Of a stretch of 5,451 nt of DNA, positions 1 through 4,898 are shown in pieces (position 1 is the first letter of the stretch; every line of letters begins with the position of its first letter). The notes beneath the pieces were generated by a model that worked only from the letters and a program-made list of their open reading frames with translations, had not been told where the DNA came from and ran no database searches. Both the position numbers and the translations under genes were made by a program. Source of the DNA: Nitrospirota bacterium (GTDB lineage Bacteria; Nitrospirota; Thermodesulfovibrionia; Thermodesulfovibrionales; JdFR-85); the NCBI GenBank assembly GCA_003232715.1, contig QIJG01000229.1:1-5451 (forward strand), written 5' to 3'.

Positions 1-175
1 CGGCCCCGACAAGCTCATCCGGGCTTACATTGGGTGGTGCATTCAGCCATGCCATAGCCTTTTCAAGACTCACGCCGACATCCGTTACACCCTCTATTCC
101 TTCCAAAGCCCCCTTAACCTTTGCCACGCAATGGTCGCATGTCATGCCTGTTATATTTAGTTCAACCCTCTTCAT
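1..175 (-). CDS. merA: HMA-domain protein, probably N-terminus of mercuric reductase MerA (partial)
   Basis: The first 58 codons are present and the rest lies beyond the left edge. The protein opens with a heavy-metal-associated fold, beta strand then GMTCDHC (Cys13 and Cys16) then a helix, which binds soft metal ions in the cytoplasm. The stretch around residues 50-58 (NVSPDELVG) resembles the matching part of the NmerA domain of Tn501 MerA (GTSPDAL). Its place directly after merP in a mer operon also favours MerA, the NADPH-dependent flavoenzyme that reduces Hg(II) to Hg(0). The ATG is preceded by a GAGGTGG ribosome site about 5 nt away and lies 43 nt after the merP stop. The catalytic part is not visible, so a stand-alone CopZ-like chaperone or the N-terminus of a metal P-type ATPase cannot be excluded. 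Confidence 0.65.
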   Translation of the reverse strand, partial: MKRVELNITGMTCDHCVAKVKGALEGIEGVTDVGVSLEKAMAWLNAPPNVSPDELVGA

Positions 176-218
176 ACCCCACCTCGTCTTTCTTGTAGTA
201 GCAGTTTTTATGTACCGG

Positions 219-556
219 TCACTTTATGCCCTTAATGCCGGGGAGCACTTCGGCCCCATACCCGCTATTTTTTATGGCCTTGATCATCTGTGCCACAGTT
301 ACCTTGTCCTTATTGTACTGGACTGTCGCTGTTTTTTCCTTGTAACTCACGTGATTACGCCCGGAAGCTTTTTTAAAGCAGCCTTAATCGTAATCGGGCA
401 GGTAATGCATCTCATGCCCTCAATCTTCAGGATGACCTTTTTAAAGTTGCCTTGAGCACTCCATGCATAGCTCGTGTAGACTACAGCGGAGAGCAGGAAT
501 ACAAGGATAAAGACTGAACGGACCGTTTTACGGATTTGAATAGTGTTTTTCATCAT
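219..556 (-). pseudogene. merP: merP, periplasmic mercury-binding protein, interrupted by a frame change
   Basis: MerP binds Hg(II) in the periplasm and hands it to MerT. The readable frame (347-556) has a signal peptide (hydrophobic residues about 14-27, likely cleavage after AWSA) and the MerP hallmark GMRCITCPITIK with Cys50 and Cys53. It stops at TGA (347-349) in the middle of the HMA domain. The missing second half (VSYKEKTATVQY to GYGAEVLP) is intact in the -1 frame and ends at TGA 219-221. Joined, the product is about 112 residues, close to the family length once the long signal peptide is allowed for. A perfect AAGGAGG (562-568) serves ATG 556 or, with better 8-nt spacing, ATG 553. 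Either the gene carries a small deletion near 350, the ribosome shifts at the A AAA AAG run (368-374), or the assembly has an indel. LPGV just before the stop looks like native MerP sequence in the zero frame, which favours a deletion over slippage. Confidence 0.8.
368..374 (-). other. A AAA AAG slippery heptamer inside merP
   Basis: On the minus strand the zero-frame codons are TTA AAA AAG, so the heptamer A AAA AAG has the phase needed for -1 slippage; it is the same heptamer used by E. coli dnaX. A slip here would continue in the frame that encodes the second half of MerP and ends at 219. Homopolymers of this kind are also common indel sites, and lysine-rich coding DNA produces this heptamer by chance, so function is only a possibility. 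Confidence 0.3.
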
Positions 557-582
557 TAAAACCTCCTTCCTGGATTTAGTGA

Positions 583-599
583 GCCATTTAGAAAATGGC
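583..599. repeat. Hairpin between merT and merP
   Basis: GCCATTT (583-589) and AAATGGC (593-599) form a perfect 7-bp inverted repeat with a 3-nt loop, 11 nt after the merT stop and upstream of the merP ribosome site. No T-run follows it on the transcribed strand, so it is not a classical terminator. It may be an mRNA processing or stability element. Confidence 0.35.
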
Positions 600-610
600 G
601 GTTATTTTTG

Positions 611-1041
611 CTACGCCAACAGAGCAATCAGATAAGGAAGAATCAGGAGAACGACCACAATGGCGGTGGCAATCCAGAGTCCAACCTTCTGAACCTTCTT
701 TGTCTGAGGGTTGGCACACAGGCTGCCGGGTTCGCACTCCTCTTTCGGTTTTCTGTAGACACTATAGAATCCTGCAACAAGAAAGCCGATAGTGAACAGG
801 ATAAAAATCGGCTTGTAAGGTGCGAACGCCGTCAGGTTTCCGATCCATGCCCCGCTGATACCGAGCATTACCAGGACAAATGGCCCCACGCAGCAAACAG
901 AGGCCAACAGGGCTGCAATAATCGCCATAGGGCCAAAGGCGGTAAAAAACGGCGTTTTGTCCTCCTCACGCCTTCGGTGGTCTCTATCTCTGCAGCGGGA
1001 GAAGAGGCCTCCCCGGCTATTCCGTGTGAGTTCTCTTTCAT
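611..1041 (-). CDS. merT: merT, mercuric ion transporter, with an internal -1 frame change
   Basis: MerT is an inner-membrane protein that moves Hg(II) from MerP to the cytoplasm. The main frame (readable from ATG 928 to TAG 611) carries the vicinal cysteine pair in the first helix (ASVCCVGPF), the SGAWIGNL and PYKPIFI segments, the second pair CEPGSLC followed by NPQ, and a last hydrophobic helix, all as in Tn501 MerT. ATG 928 has no ribosome site and would cut the first helix short. A perfect AAGGAGGA (1051-1058) instead precedes ATG 1041, which opens a different frame (MKENSHG...) and runs on to 868 with no MerT character after residue 33. The MerT frame extends upstream through KTPFFTAFGP without any start codon. 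A -1 shift at T TTT TTA (943-949) would give about 143 residues. The alternatives are an ancestral or assembly indel near 943-965. It lies 75 nt downstream of merR. Confidence 0.8.
943..949 (-). other. T TTT TTA slippery heptamer in the 5' part of merT
   Basis: Read from ATG 1041 the zero-frame codons are CGT TTT TTA, so T TTT TTA lies in exact -1 slippage phase; this heptamer is the one used at the HIV-1 gag-pol site. Slipping back one base makes the next codon ACC (943-941) and enters the MerT frame (TAFGPMAIIAALL). I see no verified downstream pseudoknot, and the six-base homopolymer is also a natural indel or sequencing-error site. Confidence 0.35.
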
Positions 1042-1050
1042 AATATCATA

Positions 1051-1058
1051 TCCTCCTT
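1051..1058 (-). promoter_or_regulatory. Strong ribosome binding site before merT
   Basis: AAGGAGGA sits 9 nt upstream of ATG 1041. This decides that translation of merT begins in the MKENSHG frame, not at ATG 928, and so exposes the frame problem in merT. A nearer ATG (1047-1045) opens only ATG ATA TTA TGA. Confidence 0.7.
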
Positions 1059-1116
1059 GATTACGGCCTGCAACAGTCCCTATGTCCAACACAAGTATAA
1101 AAGGGTCTTATGCCGG

Positions 1117-1500
1117 CTATTCCTTTTCACCACTCCCGCCGTTAGTATCCAGCACCTCCAGGATTGGGCATTCTCCGGCTGGACCACTGTCTTTACATTC
1201 CATTGCCAGCGTTATGAGGGCCCTTTTCATTCTCCTGAGAATCCGAATCTTTTTTTCTATGTCTGCAATCTTTATCTCTGCCCGTTTTTTGATATCACCG
1301 CAGGTGGTATGTATCTCCCTGAGAGAAAATCCAAGCTCCTTGGCACGCTTGATGAATTGAATCCGGGTGAGTGTATGCCGGGTATACTGACGATAACCGG
1401 ATTCCCTCCGGAAAGGCTTCGGTATCAGTCCACGCCGTTCATAATACCGGATTGTCTCAATATTAACTCTTGCTTTTTTTGCCAACTGACCTATGGTCAA
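1117..1500 (-). CDS. merR: MerR, mercury-responsive transcriptional activator/repressor
   Basis: This 127-residue cytoplasmic regulator binds the dyad between overlong-spaced promoter elements and untwists the DNA when Hg(II) is bound. The N-terminal winged helix-turn-helix is clear (MTIGQLAKKARVNIETIRYY, then ERRGLIP, SGYRQYT, RIQFIKRAKELGFSL), followed by the long dimerisation helix. Cys67, Cys102 and Cys111 match Tn501 MerR Cys82, Cys117 and Cys126 in spacing (35 and 9 residues) and in the final CP(I/L) context, so mercury is the expected effector. It is shorter than Tn501 MerR mainly because about 8 residues are missing between GFSL and the first cysteine. Translation must begin at TTG 1500, since an in-frame TAG lies at 1504-1506; the ribosome site is weak, which suggests low expression. 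It is the first gene of the operon, co-directional with merTP, and so probably autoregulated. Confidence 0.93.
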   Translation of the reverse strand: MTIGQLAKKARVNIETIRYYERRGLIPKPFRRESGYRQYTRHTLTRIQFIKRAKELGFSLREIHTTCGDIKKRAEIKIADIEKKIRILRRMKRALITLAMECKDSGPAGECPILEVLDTNGGSGEKE

Positions 1501-1528
1501 TCTCTACTCTTCGCATCTTGCATATAGT

Positions 1529-1560
1529 ATTATAAACCCTGTACCTAAGTACAGAGTCAA
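1529..1560 (-). promoter_or_regulatory. MerR-controlled promoter/operator of the mer operon (P1)
   Basis: On the minus strand -35 TTGACT (1555-1560) and -10 TATAAT (1529-1534) are separated by 20 bp, too long for normal sigma-70 use but typical of MerR-family promoters. The spacer holds the perfect dyad CTGTACTTAGGTACAG (1539-1554). An A-tract directly upstream of the -35 (1562-1568 on the plus strand as T) may act as an UP element. It drives merR, merT, merP and the HMA gene, with a leader of only about 20 nt before the merR TTG. Confidence 0.92.
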
Positions 1561-1571
1561 GTTTTTTTAGC

Positions 1572-1588
1572 GGTCATCGAACATGACC
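1572..1588. repeat. Short inverted repeat upstream of P1
   Basis: GGTCAT (1572-1577) and ATGACC (1583-1588) form a 6-bp stem with a 5-nt loop between the outer-membrane protein gene and P1. On the minus strand the stem is followed by GC and then TAAAAAAAC, without a T-run, so it does not meet the usual test for an intrinsic terminator of the upstream gene. Its role is unclear. Confidence 0.25.
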
Positions 1589-1687
1589 CCCCTCACATGC
1601 CGGATTTCTACATACTGATGAAGTCGTAAATGTAATAGCTTCCCATCAGGACTGAACAGAATACTCGATATACCACCATTAATAAAC

Positions 1688-1703
1688 CTGCACCTAAATA
1701 CAG
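1688..1703 (-). promoter_or_regulatory. Degenerate copy of the mer operator
   Basis: CTGCACCTAAATACAG on the plus strand matches the P1 dyad at 14 of 16 positions, with one change in each arm. The flank also resembles P1 (ATAAACC on one side, AGAG on the other), but one base is missing beside the dyad, the -35 equivalent is TAATCT and the -10 is poor. It is probably a decayed duplicate of the mer promoter; weak MerR binding remains possible. Confidence 0.5.
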
Positions 1704-1731
1704 AGATTATTTGATGGCTGAGTGCATGATT

Positions 1732-2826
1732 TTATTGAAGGTTACCTCGAGTCAAGCCCCTCTGAATAGTTGCCGGGGGACTATTACGCGTAAGCTCTTT
1801 TTTTGTTCTGGAAAAATTATAAACCAGCACGATCTGTGCCGGTGCTACCTGCCCCACGTTTCGGGCCCGGTCACCATTCCAGTTCTCATAAATTGGTAGT
1901 GCTACTGTGGCTTCAATACCAATCCGATGTGACAAGCGAATCCGCATGCCAGGGACTAAATCAACAAACTCCCCCCCAGTGTTCAACACTTTAGTACCAT
2001 TACGTACGCGTGCCGGCAAGATAAATTCTGAATCCGTATCATATTGGGCATACAAATAACTTGCAGACAGCATCAACGTAACATTATTGTTCCAGGCCCT
2101 AAGTGTACACTCCCCCCCTACATTCAACTCAAGCTCTTGCCCAAACCTATAACCCCGTTTGTTTTTTTCTAACGGAATACGCCAAACAACTCCACCGAGC
2201 AACGCTATCGCACCCACATTTTTATAGTAGGACACCGTAGGCACCAAATCAAAAGCGCCGGAGCCTACCTGAAAGGCCGGGGGAAGAAGTGAGACTCCTT
2301 TTTCGCCGGGTTCATCAATACTACCTGTGGGAATTTTTAAACCCAACCCCAGGATTAAAGACTGCGCCGATAAAGAGTGCTCCCCCCCACCGGAAAAGCT
2401 TGAGATGGCGTCATAGCTACCAAGTAAGGTAATGTCTCCGATGCCGTTGGCAATACGTTTACCAAATCGATTGGTTTGTTGTTTCTTTTTAATATACGGA
2501 ACGAGTGCTGTTACAACCCACCGTTTACTCAAGCCAACATCCACAAATAAGGTCGATTCAGTGATGATGGCCCGGTTACCGCCAGGGTTTGTTACTGCAT
2601 CAGCACCCTCACGAAAATTATCAAAATCTGTATACTTGGTGACCGAACCGATCCGAAACTGGCCCTCACGTGATGAAGACACTGAATCCACAGCGCCAAA
2701 CGGCAAAGATGCTGAACCACAACCACCTGCCGCAAATGCAAGTTGACTATGAAGTAGATACATTAGAAAAACGGCCAAAGATTTTAAACATTGTTGCCAA
2801 ACCCCAGGAAGAATAGCTCGATTCAT
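1732..2826 (-). CDS. Outer-membrane beta-barrel protein, putative transporter
   Basis: The 364-residue product has a signal peptide (basic start, hydrophobic core about residues 17-25, likely cut after AFA at 32) and then alternating polar/hydrophobic strands rich in Gly, Tyr and Ser, with charged loops, as in outer-membrane channels. The overall look (GQFRIGSVTKYTDFDNF, TESTLFVDVGLSKRW, GIGDITLLGSY, GLGLKIPTGS) recalls the family annotated as MetA-pathway-of-phenol-degradation or simply transporter; the substrate cannot be told from sequence. ATG 2826 is chosen because GGAGG stands 8 nt upstream; an earlier in-frame ATG at 2853 would place that ribosome site inside the gene. A barrel-like end (VLVYNF) is followed by 26 further polar residues, unusual because barrels normally end at the aromatic residue. 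It lies between the two mercury-linked operons, so a role in metal entry or export is plausible but inferred. Confidence 0.75.
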   Translation of the reverse strand: MNRAILPGVWQQCLKSLAVFLMYLLHSQLAFAAGGCGSASLPFGAVDSVSSSREGQFRIGSVTKYTDFDNFREGADAVTNPGGNRAIITESTLFVDVGLSKRWVVTALVPYIKKKQQTNRFGKRIANGIGDITLLGSYDAISSFSGGGEHSLSAQSLILGLGLKIPTGSIDEPGEKGVSLLPPAFQVGSGAFDLVPTVSYYKNVGAIALLGGVVWRIPLEKNKRGYRFGQELELNVGGECTLRAWNNNVTLMLSASYLYAQYDTDSEFILPARVRNGTKVLNTGGEFVDLVPGMRIRLSHRIGIEATVALPIYENWNGDRARNVGQVAPAQIVLVYNFSRTKKELTRNSPPATIQRGLTRGNLQ

Positions 2827-2910
2827 ATTTAACCTCCAGCCCGATGTGGGCAATGTTTGAACACTTCTCGCGCACTTAGGCGCTTTACCATCGTTACAAT
2901 CTTTGTCACA

Positions 2911-2926
2911 CTATACGTTGGTACAG
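2911..2926. promoter_or_regulatory. Imperfect MerR-type dyad in the leader of the outer-membrane protein gene
   Basis: CTATACGTTGGTACAG matches the mer operator dyad at 13 of 16 positions and its arms differ from perfect symmetry at one base. Neither strand has good -35 and -10 boxes at the expected places, so it is not an obvious promoter. It lies about 85 bp upstream of ATG 2826 and downstream of the 3094-3125 promoter, where a bound regulator could act as a roadblock; it could also be a decayed promoter. Confidence 0.4.
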
Positions 2927-3048
2927 ATTTTGCACGTAAAAATGCACATGATCCTTAATCCGTACCAATTTCTGTAAATTTGATAACACGTCTCAAGGTC
3001 CTCACAAACTTCTTTTGGAACCAGGTCTACCCGATCATCAAATACCAC
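2911..3048 (-). CDS. Possible 45-residue ORF or gene remnant, doubtful
   Basis: From GTG 3048 to TAG 2911 a frame reads VVFDDRVDLVPKEVCEDLET, then CYQIYRNWYGLRIM, then CIFTCKICTNV, a protein-like composition with five cysteines. An in-frame TAG lies three codons before the GTG, and the nearby GGGAGG overlaps the GTG, so it cannot serve that start. The same ribosome site is well placed for an ATG at 3040, which encodes only three residues. It may be a leader-peptide region, a decayed gene end or chance. I do not recognise the family. Confidence 0.2.
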   Translation of the reverse strand: MVFDDRVDLVPKEVCEDLETCYQIYRNWYGLRIMCIFTCKICTNV

Positions 3049-3093
3049 CTCCCTCTACCTTTTTCGACGGCCTTTTCTGTTGATAATGCAGTA

Positions 3094-3125
3094 AATATAA
3101 ACTACGTACCAACCTACGGAGTCAA
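3094..3125 (-). promoter_or_regulatory. Third MerR-type promoter (P3), probably for the outer-membrane protein gene
   Basis: On the minus strand -35 TTGACT (3120-3125) and -10 TATATT (3094-3099) are separated by 20 bp. The spacer contains an imperfect dyad around CCGTAGGTTGGTACGT, which matches the mer operator at only 10 of 16 positions while keeping the GTA...TAC arms. An A/T-rich tract lies upstream of the -35. It points at the outer-membrane protein gene with a leader of roughly 260 nt. A MerR-family regulator is expected from the spacing, but it may not be the MerR encoded here. Confidence 0.6.
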
Positions 3126-3274
3126 GCAAAAATTTTCTCATGTTAAAATCTATCCGACTTTTGTGGGTTATATCCAGCTTCAGCACCTTACTTGCCTGAT
3201 GTCCATAGAGGGGTTAACTGCCGCATTCAGTATTTAAGATTCAGGGTGTTTTTATGAAAAATGTGTCGTGCCCC

Positions 3275-3306
3275 TTGACACTGTACTTAGGTACAGGCTT
3301 TATACT
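3275..3306 (+). promoter_or_regulatory. MerR-controlled promoter/operator of the corrinoid-methyltransferase operon (P2)
   Basis: TTGACA (3275-3280) and TATACT (3301-3306) are separated by 20 bp, and the spacer begins with CTGTACTTAGGTACAG (3281-3296), identical over all 16 bases to the dyad of the mer promoter and in the same orientation to transcription. The full 20-nt spacers differ at one position. The expected start of transcription is near 3313, leaving a leader of about 70 nt before the first gene. The identity predicts control by the MerR encoded at 1117-1500. Confidence 0.9.
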
Positions 3307-3384
3307 TAACACATTATGGTAAGTGCCGGCCATGATTTGACGGGCACGGACGTTACACCAAACACACAACACCGGAGGTACATC

Positions 3385-4020
3385 ATGTCTTTTGTCTACA
3401 TGAAGATCCTTGAGTCCAGTCCGCATCGCTACGATGTCGGCATGGGAGTGTCCACCCTGGGTGGACTGAGTCGCGCCAAGCGATATATTGCCTCGCATGT
3501 AAACAGCGGCGACAAAGTCCTGGACTTAGGCTGCGGTACGGGTACATTGGTGAGGATGTGCGTCGAGAACGGTGGCGATGTAACGGGATTAGACTCCAAT
3601 GCAGGGATGCTGGGCGTTGCCAGGAGCAATATTCCAGGGGCCCGCCTGATCAACGGTAACGTCAATGACATTGACGAGCATTTCAAGGAGGACAGCTATT
3701 TCGACGTCATCGTCAGTACGCTGGTATTCAGCGAATTGAGCGATGTCGAGCGCTCCCATGTCCTGTCTCAGGCCAATCGTATCCTAAAGCCCAATGGTCG
3801 CCTCTATATTGCCGATGAAGTCGTCCCCAAAAATGTCTTAATGCGCTTGACTCGTTCTCTAATACGCTCCCCACTGGCCTTTCTGACATGGGTGATGACC
3901 CAGACCACCACCAAGGCCGTGGCTAATTTCGATCAGGAGATCTCAAAAGCCGGCTTTGTGGTACAAAACCACAAGCACTTCATCTACGGCATGCTCACCT
4001 TACTGGAAGCCAGGAAATGA
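3385..4020 (+). CDS. cpaM: SAM-dependent methyltransferase, corrinoid protein-associated (CpaM-type)
   Basis: This 211-residue cytoplasmic class I methyltransferase shows motif I VLDLGCGTG (45-53), the acidic residue closing beta-2 (Asp70 in VTGLD), the FDVIVSTLVFSEL strand and helix (106-118) and the post-motif RILKPNGRLYIAD (132-144). The fold resembles UbiE/COQ5-type enzymes. Family identity is suggested by its partner: CpaM proteins are known as UbiE-related methyltransferases found next to HgcA-like corrinoid proteins. Its likely role is methyl transfer from SAM to the cobalt of the corrinoid partner or to a metal(loid) substrate, but the acceptor is not established. ATG 3385 is chosen because CGGAGG ends 6 nt upstream; the frame stays open to ATG 3316, which lies only a few bases after the expected transcription start and has no ribosome site. 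The stop overlaps the next gene as ATGA (4017-4020), implying translational coupling. Confidence 0.85.
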   Translation: MSFVYMKILESSPHRYDVGMGVSTLGGLSRAKRYIASHVNSGDKVLDLGCGTGTLVRMCVENGGDVTGLDSNAGMLGVARSNIPGARLINGNVNDIDEHFKEDSYFDVIVSTLVFSELSDVERSHVLSQANRILKPNGRLYIADEVVPKNVLMRLTRSLIRSPLAFLTWVMTQTTTKAVANFDQEISKAGFVVQNHKHFIYGMLTLLEARK

Positions 4021-4898
4021 TAGCGACCATTGCTGATCTCATCAAGGATACCTATCAGACGTTTTTTCGTTTTGTCCGCTTTCCGTGTCAAACGGAACTC
4101 GCAAGGATAGGCCATCCAGACAGGAATTCACCAATACTGGTAACCTGTAACTTCGACTACACGGTTCGCCATCTGAAGAAATATCTGGCGGCGGCGGATA
4201 TCGACTGCTACTTAGCTGTGGTGAATACCAACGGCACCAACGTCTGGTGTGCCGCCGTCGAGGGTGTGATGAACAGCAGCGCGGTGCTCTCCCACCTCAA
4301 GGTACACAAGGCCCGCGACCTGGTAGACCACAATCGCGTGATTCTACCTCAGTTGTGTGCTGCCGGTGTTAAACTGAGGGACCTGAAAAAACAAGGCTGG
4401 GAACCTGCCTACGGACCCGTATACTTTAAGGATTTGAAAACATTCCTGGATAACGGATTCAAGCGTGACAAAGAGATGAAGGCGCTCGAATATGGGTATT
4501 GGGAGCGTTTCAAGATGGCGATCAGCCATGGGGTATTCTGCACCATGGTGTGCATGCCTTTCGTGCTATCCCTCTATTTCAGCACATGGAAGCAAGGCCT
4601 GGCCGCCATCTGGTATTTTGCGCTGGCCATGCAATTATTAGAACATTTCGTGCCCATCCGGCGATTGTTGTACAAAGGTATCGTTTTCTCATTACCATTG
4701 ATCGTCTTCAGCTTCTGGCAACTCTCAAACGTTGGTGCGTGGATCAAGCTGTCCTCACTCTACTTTGCCTTGGGCGCTTATATCGGTTTTGACTCCCAGG
4801 GCCATTCTCACTTTGGCCAGACCCAGAAATCATCCGGTCGCCTCATAGTGGCCTTACTCTTTTCAGCCGTTCTTTATGGAGGTTCATTTTTATTATGA
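4017..4898 (+). CDS. HgcA-like membrane corrinoid protein
   Basis: HgcA is the corrinoid methyltransferase that methylates Hg(II), with a soluble corrinoid-binding domain related to the large subunit of the acetyl-CoA pathway corrinoid iron-sulfur protein and a five-helix membrane domain. This 293-residue product has both. Residues 39-140 show SPILVTCNF, the cap-helix motif NVWCAA (75-80) with Cys78 at the place of the cobalt-ligand cysteine, NRVILPQLCAAGV (106-118) and AYGPVYFKDLKTFL (131-144). Five hydrophobic segments follow at about 168-188, 194-213, 219-236, 240-258 and 275-293. The motif continues VEG where canonical HgcA has GKG, so the two residues after CAA are changed, from small/basic to bulky/acidic. 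That and the absence of an adjacent HgcB ferredoxin make it a divergent paralogue, and mercury methylation should not be assumed. It is linked by ATGA overlaps to the genes on both sides. Confidence 0.88.
   Translation: MIATIADLIKDTYQTFFRFVRFPCQTELARIGHPDRNSPILVTCNFDYTVRHLKKYLAAADIDCYLAVVNTNGTNVWCAAVEGVMNSSAVLSHLKVHKARDLVDHNRVILPQLCAAGVKLRDLKKQGWEPAYGPVYFKDLKTFLDNGFKRDKEMKALEYGYWERFKMAISHGVFCTMVCMPFVLSLYFSTWKQGLAAIWYFALAMQLLEHFVPIRRLLYKGIVFSLPLIVFSFWQLSNVGAWIKLSSLYFALGAYIGFDSQGHSHFGQTQKSSGRLIVALLFSAVLYGGSFLL

Larger units (their letters stand above)
2827..3274. other. 448-bp regulatory gap between the outer-membrane protein gene and the right-hand promoter
   Basis: No convincing gene is present. 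The gap holds a MerR-spaced promoter pointing left (3094-3125), an operator-like dyad (2911-2926), and a doubtful 45-codon minus-strand frame (2911-3048). GTACCAA recurs three times: at 2962-2968, at 3106-3112, and inverted at 2918-2924. A plus-strand open frame at 2980-3237 has no ribosome site and no recognisable composition. I see no transposon ends or tRNA. Confidence 0.5.

Noticed and set aside
30..455. Plus-strand open frame of 141 codons
   Set aside because: It is antisense to merP and the HMA gene, has no ribosome site, and the opposite strand explains the sequence with recognisable domains.
1057..1527. Plus-strand open frame of 156 codons
   Set aside because: It is a shadow of merR and the mer promoter on the opposite strand, with no supporting start signal.
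2870..2885. CTTAGG core flanked by GCGC as a further mer operator
   Set aside because: The outer arms do not match CTGTAC/GTACAG and there are no -35/-10 boxes at the right distance on either strand.
2980..3237. Plus-strand open frame of 85 codons in the intergenic gap
   Set aside because: No ribosome site, no recognisable motif, and it runs across the leftward 3094-3125 promoter.
3316..3384. Earlier in-frame ATG for the methyltransferase
   Set aside because: It lies only a few bases after the expected transcription start and has no ribosome site, whereas ATG 3385 has CGGAGG at good distance.
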